Shown: piece after piece, positions 25,420 through 37,600 of the stretch
Layout: every line of letters begins with the position of its first letter
Numbering within the stretch: position 1 is the first letter of the stretch
Source: Branchiostoma floridae
Lineage: Eukaryota > Chordata > Leptocardii > Amphioxiformes > Branchiostomatidae
NCBI RefSeq assembly: GCF_000003815.2
Contig: NC_049996.1
Coordinates: forward strand, 13,134,419 to 13,198,418
DNA length: 64,000 nucleotides
Direction: 5' to 3'
The notes under the pieces: generated by a model
Database searches by the model: none
The model's input: the letters and a program-made list of their open reading frames with translations, nothing else
What the model was told of the DNA's origin: nothing
Translations under genes and position numbers: made by a program

Positions 25420-26230
25420 GCGTTCACAAACGTATAGGAGTGCAATACTAGTATCTAGATCCATGATACGTCTACACGTATGTTTTATCTCTGTTGTGAT
25501 CTGAACTCACTCGGCAGTGCACAAATGTACAATAGATGTTTTTATTCATCCATTTTAAGGAAATTGGCCAAACTTACGGCTCCATTATTTATGTAGGAAG
25601 CATATGCTTTTGTGAAAGTACACAATCATTAGTACGCACAAGGTGTGAAGTAGTTAAAATATGCTTCCTTTGTGAAACTATCAAAGTCTTTGCCGTAAGA
25701 AAGAATTAAATGGTGAATTCAAGGAAATCCAATAATAGGATATGGTCTAGTCGGACGGGTGGCCATTATGGAAAGGATTCCTAATTCTTGTGTCGATGAG
25801 AAAATTTATCTGAGGAACCACTAAAACGTTTTCATTTATCAAAGTAGTCCATGTGTAGAGGTGGTCACTTGTATAGGCTAGGTTCGGAACTGGTACTGCG
25901 GTCACAATAATGTTCTTTTGAGAAGCAAATAGTTCATAATCATCGCGAAGTCATGCAATGTTAAGTTTTTGTTCTGAGATTATGAAGTATTGGATATGCT
26001 TATGTCTCCGAAACTTAAACGTAACAATTCCTGGTTACATTCTGACATGACACCACTATTCAATATACATAGACGACTGTGCAAAATACTCATCTGATGG
26101 TTTTTTAACATCGAATTCCTGGCGTCATGGTAAACATGACAACCGAGTCGGAACCTTGTACTGCGACTCGTGAAGAAACATAATTTCGAGACTTCCGAAA
26201 ATAATTTCATCAGGTTCACAGCAAATAGGA
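25420..26230. other. Non-coding, nothing recognised
   Basis: No domain, RNA gene or repeat recognised. Confidence 0.4.
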
Positions 26231-26239
26231 TATAGGAAA

Positions 26240-26575
26240 GTTCTTGTACACAACCAGTTTGAACTTACTTGCTTACGTTTCGGTGTATGTTAAACACCTT
26301 CCTCAGAGCTTCTGACTGGAGTTCTGCTTCTCACCCCTATATGTAGCCGATGTAGGGGAAAATCAACCCCAGTGATGAACCGGGACGAGGGGGGATACAA
26401 ACTTGGCCACGTTTGGGATTGTGTTCTCGCTGCAAAAGCGCCACCTACATCTGCTACATATAGCGGCATGAAGCAAAACTCCAGTCAAGCTCTGAGGAAG
26501 GTGTCTGATAGACATTGAAACGTTAGCAAGTAAGTTCAACCTGGTTGTGTACAAGAATTCTCTTATATCATTATT
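26240..26575. repeat. Foldback repeat, family of 2449-2725
   Basis: TTCTTGTACACAACCAG at the left and CTGGTTGTGTACAAGAA at the right are exact inverse complements. Inside, CACCTTCCTCAGAGCTTCTG pairs with the CTCTGAGGAAGGTG side. Confidence 0.8.
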
Positions 26576-26993
26576 TCGAGACATAGAAAGGCATCACGAT
26601 GAAATAATTCATAGTTATGTTTCAAAATAGGTACCTCACTTCAGTGGAGCCGACAGCAAACTGGCAACAAGACACGACATGAGATATGGAGAAGACAATT
26701 GAATTACTGCCTCTTTCTCATCCACGAGTTATACTTTTTCAATGATAATCTTATCATATCATTTTCCCATTCAGAGGTCGTCTCTCAAATCGTATAATCG
26801 GTTGACCGTTATCTACTTTTGAATTGGTTTAGGCTTCATTCAATTTCAGCATGAAACTCGATAACGTTAAAATTACACTAGGGCAGCGATGTCACTGCGA
26901 CTGCGCTGCGACATCGATACAACTGAACGATTTGAATGACGGAGTGCTCAACGAATTCTATAAGTAAAGAAAAACGGATGATTTTATTTAAAT

Positions 26994-27310
26994 GCATTGT
27001 ACCAAAAAGTAGTTACTCGAGCATCTGGATATGGTTCAGTAGTTTTCGTCAGTGATACTGAAGACATCTTGTTGGAGAGGGTTTTATATATATTCTACCT
27101 GTGGCTTGATATATAAAAGAGATCTGGTTGAAGCACAGGTTTATCCTAAGTAGTGATCAATATGTAAAAATGGGTAGAGGACAATTTATCAAAAGCTACA
27201 AAGGTAAGACAAGGTAATATTGCGTTGATGCAAATGAGTTAAATAGCTCCTGTTGTTTCCAAAACCATATCCAGTTGTTTAAGTAACTACTTTTGGGTGT
27301 ATCTTATTAC
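26994..27310. mobile_element. TIR element
   Basis: ACCAAAAAGTAGTTACTCGA and CATCTGGATATGG at the left mirror CCATATCCAGTTG and AAGTAACTACTTTTGGGTG at the right. The left terminus also appears at 63930-64000. Confidence 0.65.
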
Positions 27311-27871
27311 CAGGATGTCGAAAAATAGAATTGTATACAGTAAGAATACACACAAATTCTATATACACTAATACACAGTTTGTAGTTTGGTGTCTTTTAT
27401 ATAATACTTTTCGATCCCGAAAACTGCTCGGCCGGGCCTCGGTTTGGAAATGTGGCGTACGTTCAATTCAGGAACTGTTGTATTTTATTGCCATTGGTGA
27501 CATAAGCACTTCAAAGAAAAGCCTCTCTGCATCCTCTGGCGGTGCAAATAGACTTAATATACCACCAGAGATTTCTGCGAACATCCCAAACCATACGCCT
27601 GCTTTATACATAGTAGCACTGCAAATTAGACAGTCGATTGACTTTACGTCATCGACTGAACACTTGGGGAAACGCCAGCATCTCGGAAAGAGTAATTATG
27701 CAAAAAGTGTTTCACCATTGAGACAAACGCCACAACGCTGGGTTTTATCACCTGCCCACTTGAGAGGGATGAAAATCAATGAAGAGGAGAACTCGTTATT
27801 CTATTTCGGCGGGTGTGTAACGTTATGTGTGTGGATGGAATCTTAAACTCTTCTACGCTGTCTGTTCAAAG

Positions 27872-28093
27872 TACTGCAAATGCATTTAATTTCGCGGAGA
27901 TTTAATTTCGCGGTAGAAAGAAAATGGACCTTTCGTGGTGGCTTTTATTTCGCGGTAGCACCATGCACACTAGTCTCTTGCTGTCATGGAAAAATGTTCG
28001 CGGTGGTTTTGAATTCGCGGTGAAGCGGCTACGAAGAAAACCGCTAACATTAAACCAACGCGAAAGTTTCTCAATAAATCTGCATTTACAGTA
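27872..28093. mobile_element. MITE with TACTGTAAATGCA-type ends, copy 2
   Basis: TACTGCAAATGCATTTAATT to CTGCATTTACAGTA, with the same TTCGCGGTAG words as 4352-4545. Confidence 0.85.
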
Positions 28094-28105
28094 TTGGGGT
28101 TTTCA

Positions 28106-28315
28106 AGAAATGCATCGGCTTGATACGTTCTAAACGAAATAATGGGGGAACTTACTAACCACGCTGCGTTACATGATAGGACTATTTATACAAGTGACAT
28201 ATGTATCTCACGAAATGCGTCAGCTTGATACGCTCTAAACGAAATAATGGGGAAAATTTCGAAACACGCTACGTTCCATGATAATACTATTCATAGAAGT
28301 GACATATGTACCTAA
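28106..28315. repeat. 106-bp direct tandem repeat, two units
   Basis: GAAATGC(A/G)TC(G/A)GCTTGATACG with CTAAACGAAATAATGGGG recurs at 28106 and 28212. Confidence 0.85.
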
Positions 28316-28859
28316 AAAGAGAGCAATAATAGATAATTTAAAAGTTTATCGCAAATTCTTGCCCGTGGGCTAATTGCAGGTAATATGAGAGATTCCTACA
28401 GTGTAAAAACAATATGACAAGTGTCTACTCTTGTCTAAAACTAGTAAAAGCTATTTTTTTCCAAATCCTGGGTTATTGAATTCGACTCCTTTTTCGAAGA
28501 CAATGGAAGACGAAAGATCCCGCCTTTTCCATTATGTGTGGGTTTTGTGGTGTTAGAAGGAGAATAATTGCTTTCTGAAGAATAATAGAAGATAGAAATT
28601 ATCGAAATATAGACCTTGTTTAATTAATGAGACAATACCATAATTCTATAATGGTAATGGTGGGTTTCTTTGATGATGTATTGAGCGTAGTATACACAGT
28701 TGATATGCATATTTATAGCGATCAATATTGCGTGGGATTCAGCGCAAAGTAGTTGATCATATTTTGCGTGGGTAGAGCATGTCCGCAACAACACTATAAG
28801 TCAGTCAGTAAACATGCCTGGTTCGTATGGATTCCCTTTGGCAATTTTGTGCCACGGCG

Positions 28860-29072
28860 GGGTTAGTTCACTGCGTCACTGTTTTGTTATTTTCTTCAAT
28901 TTTTTATAATATACATATTGCGTAATACGTAAAAGTATGACCTATAAGAGTGAAGACGACAAAATACACAAAAAGACAGAAAATTCGTTCTTTATCTCTG
29001 AAATTCGTTGAGTATCTTTCGAACCCCGCAGTGACGCAAGCTTGGCACAAGTGCGGTGGGAGCGCACCTTTA
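28860..29072. mobile_element. MITE with CTCTCACTGCACTTG ends, copy 4
   Basis: Inverse orientation: GGGTTAGTTCACTGCGTCAC to GTGCGGTGGGAGCGCACCTT. Its right part, with flanking DNA, is duplicated at 31720. Confidence 0.72.
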
Positions 29073-29345
29073 GGCAGGTATAGGAAATACTGAATAAATT
29101 AAGGTCGGTCGGTAGAAAGTTTTTTTTTTTTTAATTTCTTTTCTTAGATTTTGGTCGAAGTAATCCTTCTATTATTACATTTTAGCAATATAAAATTGAA
29201 ATGCATGAGGACTTTCTGCATCACATTGGAATTATTATTTTTACATCACATTGACATTATACAGTATACATTGTACAATGCAATAAAGCAAAACGATAAT
29301 AATTCATACTTAGGTGTCCGTGTTATAATATCTAGGTACAGTATA
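29030..29345 (+). repeat. Direct duplication, left copy
   Basis: Shares GGAAATACTGAATAAATTAA, GGTCGGTCGGTAGAAA and AGCAAAACGATAATAATTCA with 31720-32004, about 2.7 kb downstream in the same orientation. Confidence 0.85.
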
Positions 29346-31719
29346 TTTCTAAGTTTGTTAATAAACCGTCAGTTGGCTGGGAAGAAAGCAATCGACACAA
29401 CCGTGCAAAGTCTAGGGAAGTAAGGTTGGGCGTTTTACCACAAAAAGACACCCGTGTACAGAAGTGAAATATCAAAATATATAGGGGCAGGCAGTAAGTC
29501 TGGATTAGCACATACTTTTATGGGGGCAATAGTATAAATCTATTAGTAAGAAAATATTTGTGAATATTTTCAAAAGCGAAGAATATATGTTTGAATACTA
29601 TTTAACTGAGGCTCTTGTAATTTTCAAAATTTGTACCTAATTGTAATACATTTTCACATTCAATTAATTTGCATCTACTGTGACTTCTAATTCTCTTATT
29701 CAAAGATAATAGACGTTATTTAAAACCCCTCTTGGAATGGACTCTGCAAGAAAATCATAACATCGCTATCCAGGTTAATACAACGCCATCCTGTTGTATC
29801 AGTTATAAATGTGCAGACCTGCCCCTGTGACGCTCCAGTGCGCATGTTACATTTGCACATCTGCGGGTCGATACCTGATACAGAAATGGAAGCGCTACTC
29901 TTGTGGGCTGGGGCCAAAAATGGACCCAGAATTGTGCATGAAAATCAGATATCTAAATTTAGACACGAAGGTGGTACGGAGTCATCAAACCATACGAATT
30001 AGATATTATAATATCGTCAAATATTTGATATAATAAAACGTTATATTTGAAATTTACCTTAGACAAAAGCCTGGGGAAACACGCTGACACAGAACCGTTG
30101 TGTAATTTATGGCGATTGTATTTTCTTGCATTCGGTCGTTGTTGGGACCAAGCGTATCAATGCAGTAAATTTTTCAACGATTTGTTCCAGCCGTTTCGTA
30201 ACGAAATTTGGTAGAAATTTGCTGAAGTAAAGCATATCCTCAACAGACAACGGCGCGCGTGGAACAATGGAAGAAGGAGGGACCCACTGGTCGTACCTAT
30301 GGAGGAGGAGCGTGGTAGAAGTAAGGTGTATGAATCGTTTCTTGCGTTAGGGGCGACAATGGGGGGAAGATTTGGAACGGTGTTACCTCCATCTCCTCCG
30401 GGCTGAGGTCTCCCTCGCCTCCTCCCGGTCCATCTGAAATACGAGTCCCCTGCATGGCGCGGACACAGGTGTTTCAGGATGGGAGCAGAGGAGGATCCGG
30501 TACCAGCACCAACACCGCGCACACCAGCAGCACCACTGCACACACCAGCAGCACCACCACCACACACCAGCACCTTCTTCCTGGAACCACTTGCACAGCC
30601 CGGATTCAGTCCCGCCAACAAATTACGGTAAAAGGCGAACAGGCCCCTTCACTTAACGCTGATAGTGGCCAAGCGATGTCCTCCTATAACGGGTCCCGGA
30701 TCCATTGGTTCCACCGCTATTATCCAGGTTGGCAGAGGTGACGGTGTGCGGTCACCTAGAACCGCAACAGCCTTCCCGGAAACCCCCGCAAAACCTCAGA
30801 CGTCGTAAAATCCCTCCAGCGAGTCACAGCACAACCTCTTCCCAAGGCAGCGGCTTGGAGTTGTCAGGAATTTCACCAAATTTCCTTACTCTCTACAGGT
30901 ACATTCCTCTCTTAAGGTGGTAAAGCTTCCCCTTAAGGTTGCCCACCTCGGCATGCCCCCACTTCCGATTTCCAGGAGAGCGGATTTACCGTCACAGGGG
31001 ACGACAACAATAACTGCCCAAGTAGTCCGTTCCCGGTTTGGGCGAACCCAAGGCCGAATATTGGTCGGGCAGTGAAAAGATTCTACTTGATTGCTCCTCG
31101 ATGAAAATGTAATAAAAGTGGTATAAAAGTGGAGCAATTGACTAATATCAAATATCGTGACAGGCATCTCATTAACCAGTTGCTTTGGCTTATCTCTTAT
31201 TAACTTAACAATGATCAATGACGGAGGAAGAAATTAATCAAAAGCGCCAACATATTCCGAGGGGACTACCAGATTGTTTTCAAATATTCATTTCTGCCTA
31301 TTTGTGTCTGACTATATTATGGCATGGACGTCAACAAAAAATTGTCTTTTTAGACTATTTGCTTCTCCTTTAAGAAAATAACGGGCTACTAGAGTAATTT
31401 CGGGACAAAACAGTCGGTACTCCAGAATTATTTGTTTCTGTTTTGATGAACTATACAGCAAGTGATGGGCTGAAATTGAAAATTATATTAATATGGCACT
31501 AGCTAAACTTACGGAACCGTATGAAAATGAACTGTTGCATACGTAACACGCGTGTTCATGTACAGCAATTTCCGGCCTCTATTGTCACGGGAGACCATGC
31601 TCAAAGGGCCCATCAAAATACATGTACCTCACTGTTTCAATCTTTAGATTACTGTGCTGTGCGGATGGAAGAGCTGCGAAAAGCTCACGAATGCCTTTTG
31701 CAGCTTTTGAACGACGCAA
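29346..31719. other. Spacer between direct duplicates, with a GC-rich block at 30380-31020
   Basis: The GC-rich block has open frames on both strands: plus 30454-30741 with a Thr/Ser run, minus 30157-30621 with Gly/Ala/Cys runs. Both come from a CACCAGCAGCACCAC repeat. No recognised domain. It could be a decayed element interior or a remnant exon. Confidence 0.4.
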
Positions 31720-32004
31720 GTGACGCAAACTTGACACAAGTGCAGTGGGAGCACACCTTTAGGCAGGCATAGGAAATACTGAATAAATTAAGGTCGGTCG
31801 GTAGAAAATTATTTTTTTAATTTCTTTTCTTAGATTTTGGCCGAAGTAATCCATCTATTATTACATTTTAGCAATGTAAAATTGAAATGAATGAGGACTT
31901 TCTGCATCACATTGGGATTATACAGTTATACATTGTACAATGCAATAAAGCAAAACGATAATAATTCATACTTAGGTGTGCGTGTTATAATATCTAGGTA
32001 CAGG
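31720..32004 (+). repeat. Direct duplication, right copy
   Basis: Same sequence as 29030-29345 with small indels (a GACATTATACAGTATACATT region is shortened). Confidence 0.85.
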
Positions 32005-32993
32005 CTTTTGAACGAATTGTTAATTAGATTATGTTGATTGCGTTACATCAATTTTGACAGTTTCCCCGAAAGTATTTGACCATACTATAAATCGTGCAAA
32101 GCTGCTGTAAATGAGCAGATATATGTCGAAAACTAAAAATATCGGAAAACTGATACTGATGTTATTGGATATTAAAATCAATTTCAAAGTCGAAGAAGAA
32201 GGTGTGACAAAACAATGAATAATCTATTGTTCCGTCTACAATATGTGTCATTTGGTCTGACTACGTAGATTTTATAATGAAGACAACTTTTGTTTTTGCC
32301 AAACGTTTTTGCAAGTTTGGGGATACACAGAGTATACCATCCATATCATGAACTCAACGTGGCCTATAGTTAAGAAACATTGAATTGTCCAGACGATATA
32401 TACCCTTTGATGTCCCTTTTGTGAAAATGAATTGTTTATTTTCTTGCAGAACCATACAGCAGCCGGTATATTCAAATCTTCAATTTTTATTTACATTTGA
32501 TGTTCGCGACTTGGTTTCAAACATCATACAGGTCTATTTTTTACTGGACCAATCAGATAATCCTTTCTCTTACATCAATCTATCAACACTCATTAGACCA
32601 CAGCAAGCACATTCTATGGTTGCCATCAGCACACGCGTTGATGTTCGCCAGATCAGAAAAAAAGATCAACTATTCCCTACAGAGATTGTCAACATGACGA
32701 GGTCATTTTTAGTCTGTAGAGGATGCCATCCGTAGATTTTACTTGCTGTGGTCTCATGTCAACTCGTCCCCTGCCTTTGATTGCTGGAAGAAGAATTGAA
32801 GCTCCAAGAACAGACACGGCAGGTCAATGATGGATTCCTGGGTCACCTGGACAAAGAGCAATCCTCGACTGACGTCAACGCGGCAAAATTAGATGTGTCA
32901 GTCGCTTCTTATCTGATAAATGGATTCTGCTGCAGTGATAGCAAGTGTCCGCAGTACACAAACCTCCGTTGTGAGGTATTAGTTATTCTGTAA
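32005..32993. other. Non-coding, nothing recognised
   Basis: The dispersed word GATGCCATCCGTAGATTTTA near 32720 resembles 3061 and 17075, an unclassified repeat family. The short frame at 32781-32993 has no domain. Confidence 0.4.
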
Positions 32994-33192
32994 GGCTTAG
33001 GTCACATTTCCAAACCGAGGCCGGATCGGGATGTTTAAAGAAACGAAAAATTCAAATGTATACATAGCAATATGCACAAATTTTGCCCATGAAACTTATG
33101 TTGACATTTTGTGTATTCTGATGTCTTTTGTATCATTCTTTTCCCTCCCGAAAGCTGCCCGGCCGGGCCCCGTTTTGAAAATGTGACCTAAA
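32994..33192. mobile_element. MITE with TAGGTCACATTTCC ends
   Basis: TTAGGTCACATTTCCAAACC to TTTTGAAAATGTGACCTAAA, with CCGGATCGGGATG / CCCGGCCGGGCC inside. Partial relatives at 4789-4880 and 27395-27470. Confidence 0.8.
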
Positions 33193-33627
33193 CCTAAACC
33201 TTGGTACTTGTTTATTACAAACCTCCGCGGTAAGGTGTTAGTTATTCTGTAAACCTTGGTACTTGTTTATTACCCCCCCCCCCCCCCCGTGGTAAGGTGT
33301 TAGTTATTCTGTAAACTTTGGTACTTGCTTATAAGGTGTTACTTAAGCTTATTCTGTAAACCTTGGTACTTGTTTATTACAAACCTCCGTGGTAAGGTGT
33401 TAGTTATTCTGTAAACCTTGGTACTTGTTTATTACAAACTCCATGGTAAGGCGTTAGTTATTCTGTAAACCTTAGTACTTGTTTATTACAAACTTCCGTG
33501 GTAAGGGGTTGGTTATTCTGTAAACCTTGGTACTTTCAATTGTTTATTACAAACTTCCGTTGTTAGGTGTTAGTTATTCTGTAAACTTTGGTACTTGTTT
33601 ATTACAACCCTCCTTGGTAAGGTGTTA

Positions 33628-34205
33628 CGAGGGACGTTCAATAAGAAATGCCCCTGACCCATTTTCCATAGCAGGAGATTAATGAAACTTGGCACAGTTA
33701 TTAGTCGTTCTCTTCATAGGAACCACCCAGAGTTATGAATTTCTCCCATTGTTTGATGCATCTCTGGACACCGTTTTTGTAGGACACCCCAGGTCGGTCC
33801 TCCAACAGATACCTCATCAATGACAAAAGAGGGACGACCAGGTCTGGGAGCTGTTTCCACAGACTTCCGGCCATGTTTGAATTCACGATGCCAGCGTTTT
33901 ACAAGGTCATATGATGGGGCATCATCACCATAAGTTTCTTTCATTTCATCAAAAGTCTCCTTTGGTGTGCGTCCTTTCAAATACAAAAACCGAATCACTG
34001 CGCGACACTCAACTGGCTCCATTTCACACCTGGCTCATTTCACACCTGACTCAGTTCAAACACCTTTAAATCAGAAACTACTGATAGTTCAGGGCTGGTT
34101 TTTGCCACAAAACTTAAAGAGATATCAATCATTACACATGCTAAATTTCATCTAGATCAGACAACTGGAAGTGGGACAGGGACATTACTTATTGAACGCC
34201 CCTCG
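33628..34205 (-). mobile_element. Internally deleted mariner element in a minisatellite
   Basis: TIRs CGAGGGACGTTCAATAAG and its inverse (ending GAACGCCCCTCG), flanked by TA on both sides (33626-33627, 34206-34207). The surrounding repeat word GGTGTTAGTTATTCTG is split exactly at TA, giving a clear target-site duplication. Same size class and internal deletion as the element at 48123-48700, opposite orientation. Confidence 0.9.
33714..34022 (-). pseudogene. Mariner transposase remnant, HTH domain joined to C-terminus
   Basis: A 102-codon frame opens with the same 20 residues as the second copy (MEPVECRAVIRFLYLKGRTP) and keeps the helix-turn-helix region and GRPS linker, then passes directly to the C-terminal piece (PTWGVLQKRCPEMHQ). 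The catalytic domain is missing. It could at most encode a DNA-binding fragment. Confidence 0.8.
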
Positions 34206-34675
34206 TAGTTATTCTGTAAACCTTGGTACCTGTATATTAAATTATCACAAAATATCACTTAAAGTAGATCACTTATCGATTTACAATTCCTATACAGCCG
34301 GAAGAGACAGCTCATAAAAGCCGCCCGACGTTCACTAGTAACCTACCGACACAATAGAAAAGACGAATTTGAAAGCAATATTTACGGGGTGAGATCGATA
34401 AGTTCGTTGCCGCACCAAGAAACAAGATACACAATTCCAATTTTGGGGCATAATTTTGTGATGAAATTCAGATTGACATGATCCTTTATTTCGTAGGTGG
34501 CAGGGGACAGAAAAGGAAAAAAAGTGAACCTGGGGTGTGCGGGTTAACTTCAGATCTGCTGAAAGTAAGGTACCCATTTCTTTCCAGTTGAAGGGAATTA
34601 TCACCTACAATTTTGATAACGTTTTCCCAGACTTCATGAAGAACACGATCCACACAACTCTGATCACAGACAGTT

Positions 34676-37600
34676 GGGAGGGTCTTTTTAGCGAATGCCC
34701 ACAAACGCCCACTCTAGAGAAGTCCGCGCTGCACGAATCTCATTTTTTTTGCTTGGAATATGTCCACGTTGTGCTCCCATGTATTAATCCTGAGTTTCAA
34801 GTCAATCCATTGACCCGAAGTGACATAAATCAAAGTTTTCGATTCTCGATGGTCTTTTTAGCGAACGCCCAGCAAAATGTCTTTTTAGCGAATGCCCACT
34901 ATATCCACAAAAATATCGGCCGTCGCGCAACGACACCTAAACCTACCGCCACAAACATGTTCAAGATGGTGTCCCATTGATGTGTACGGAGTTTCCGTGC
35001 TTTACAAGCATTTTAAGTCCCTGTTTTTGGTCAAAATGTACGGCGACGATACAACCATACTTTAACTATGGCAATTCAAAATGGCGGGCACTAGTCATGT
35101 GACCTCCTTGCGGGACTGTTCTATAAGTATCGCGGGAGGGACTGTTGTAGCATAGGTTCTCATACAACCATTTTAGAGTGAATTCTGAACAAGATTTTCA
35201 TTTCATAGTGCTATCATCTGACTGATATTTACAATGTGGTCATTTTTTCTGTGCTATTATTACCCAGGTTTGAGGAACTTAGTGCAAATATGGATATTGA
35301 TTCTCCTCAGTGCCCAATTAATGTACAAAAGGCTCAGACGCATTAGTGTTATAAACCTGAATAGGGGCAGGTAACCAATACTAGAAAAACATAGCTATTT
35401 ATTATTAACAATACTATTTACATTATAATAATAACTCTTCACCAAACTGGACTTTTCTTATCTTTATTTATCACAGAAACATTGTTACAATGAGGATTTG
35501 ATTAGATGAGTATCTGTTACAGTGTGTACAAACTTATTTCAAATACAAAAATGTATTTCGTTTCACTTCCTAAATATTTTTAAAGTATTGGAAGAAGTTG
35601 ACACATAAACAATATTAATTGCATTATTTATGTGCAGTAAAATGTGACCACATGCTATCAATAGCCTAATAAAATGTTGGAACATGGCACAAGCGGGCTC
35701 CCCTTCTGAGTACAGAAAGGAAATGTTTATAACATTTAGTTATGACGTAGAAAATTTCAATTGTAAAATGTACCTTTATTAACATTTACAAACAAATTGT
35801 TTTTTTCTCTTCTTAATAAATGACAACAATACAGGTAAGTAAGGTGTGTTTCCTTTTATAACAGGCCAGGTAAGACGCCGTACAGGTTAGTAAGGTGTGT
35901 TTCCTTTTATAGCAGACCAGGTAAGACACTGTACAGGTGAGTAAGGTGTGTTTCCTTGACTACAGACTAGGTAAGACACCTAACAGGTGAGCAACGTGTA
36001 TTTCCTTTCATTACAGACCAGGTAAGACACCGTACAGGTGAGTAACGTGTATTTACTTTGATTACAGACCAGGTAAGACACCGTACATGTGAGTAAGGTG
36101 TGTTTCCTTTGATTACAGACCAGGTAAGACATCGTACAGGTGAGTAAGGTGTGTTTCCTTGACTACAGACTAGGTAAGACACCGTACAGGTGAGTAACGT
36201 GTATTTCCTTTGATTACAGACCAGGTAAGACACCATACAGGTGAGTAACGTGTATTTCCTTTCATTACAGACCCGGTAAGACACCGCACAGGTGAGTAAG
36301 GTGTGTTTCCTTTGTCTATAGACCAGATAGGGTATTACACAGGTGAGTAAGGCGTCTTTCCTTTGCCTATATACCATATAGGCCATTATACAGGTGAGTA
36401 AGGCGTCTTTCCTTTGCCTATAGACCAGATACATGTAGGGTATTATGCAGGTGAGTAAAGCAACTTTCCTTTGCCTGTAGACCAGATAGGGTATTATACA
36501 GGTAAGTTAGGTGTCTTTCCTTCGCCTATATATATACCAGATGGGGCATTATACAGGTAAGTAAGGTGTCTTTCCCTTGTCTATATACCAGATAGGCCAT
36601 TATACAGGTGAATAAGGTGTCTTTCTTTTGCCTATAGACCAGATAGGCCATTAAACAGGTGAGTAAGGTGTCTTTCCTTTGCCTATAGACCAGATAGGCC
36701 ATTATAAATGTAAGTAAGATGTCTTTACTTTGCCTATAGACCAGACAGGGTATTATACAGGTGAGTAAAGCAACTTTCCTTTGCCTATATATTACCATAT
36801 AGGCCATTATACAGGTGAGTAAAGCGTCTTTCCTTTGCCTATAGACCAGATAGGTATTAAACGGGTGAGTAAAGCAACTTAGTTACCTGTATAATGCCCT
36901 ATCTGGTCTATAGGCAAAGGAAAGACGCCTTACTCATCTGTGCGGTGTCTTACCTGGTCTGTAATCAAAGGAAATACACGTTACTCACATGTACGGTGTC
37001 TTACCTGGTCTGTTATAAAATGAAACGTACCTTACTTACCTGTATGGTGTCTTACCTGGTCTGTTATCAAAGAAAATTTACGTTACTCACCTGTATGTGG
37101 TCTTACCTGGTCTGTGAACAAAGGGAATACATGTTACTCACCTGTATGGTGTCTTACCGGGTCTGTAATCAAAGGAAATACACGTTACTCACCTGTACGG
37201 TGTCTTACCTGGTCTGTTATAAAAGGAAACGTACCTTACTTACCTGTATGGTGTCTTACCTGGCCTGTTATCAATGGAAATACACGTTACTCACCTGTAT
37301 GTTTTCTTACCTGGTCTGTAATGAAAGGAAATACACGTTACTTACCTGTACGGTGTCTTACCTGGTCTGTGAATAAAGGAAATACACGTTACTCACCTGT
37401 ATGGTGTCTTAACTGGTCTGTAATCAAAGGAAATACACGTTACTCACCTGTACGGTGTCTTACCTGGTCTGTAATGAAAGGAAATACACGTTACTCACCT
37501 GTATGGTGTCTTACCGGGTCTGTAATCAAAGGAAATACACGTTACTCACCTGTACGGTGTCTTACCTGGTCTGTTATAAAAGGAAACGTACCTTACTTAC

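Larger units (their letters stand above)
33195..34230. repeat. Minisatellite, about 52-55 bp unit, interrupted by a mariner element
   Basis: Repeated words are CCTTGGTACTTGTTTATTAC and GGTAAGGTGTTAGTTATTCT. About eight to nine units are seen, with diverged copies and an internal poly-C tract near 33274. The mariner derivative at 33628-34205 splits one unit. Confidence 0.85.

Noticed and set aside
27331-27846. 171-residue open frame as a gene
   Set aside because: Its first third lies in a MITE fragment (CGGCCGGGCCTCGG). The rest has no domain, no splice support and unremarkable composition.
34537-34980. 147-residue frame and its twin at 38710-39048 as a duplicated gene
   Set aside because: They are the two identical ends of the foldback arms, extended into flanking repeat; no domain or codon signature.
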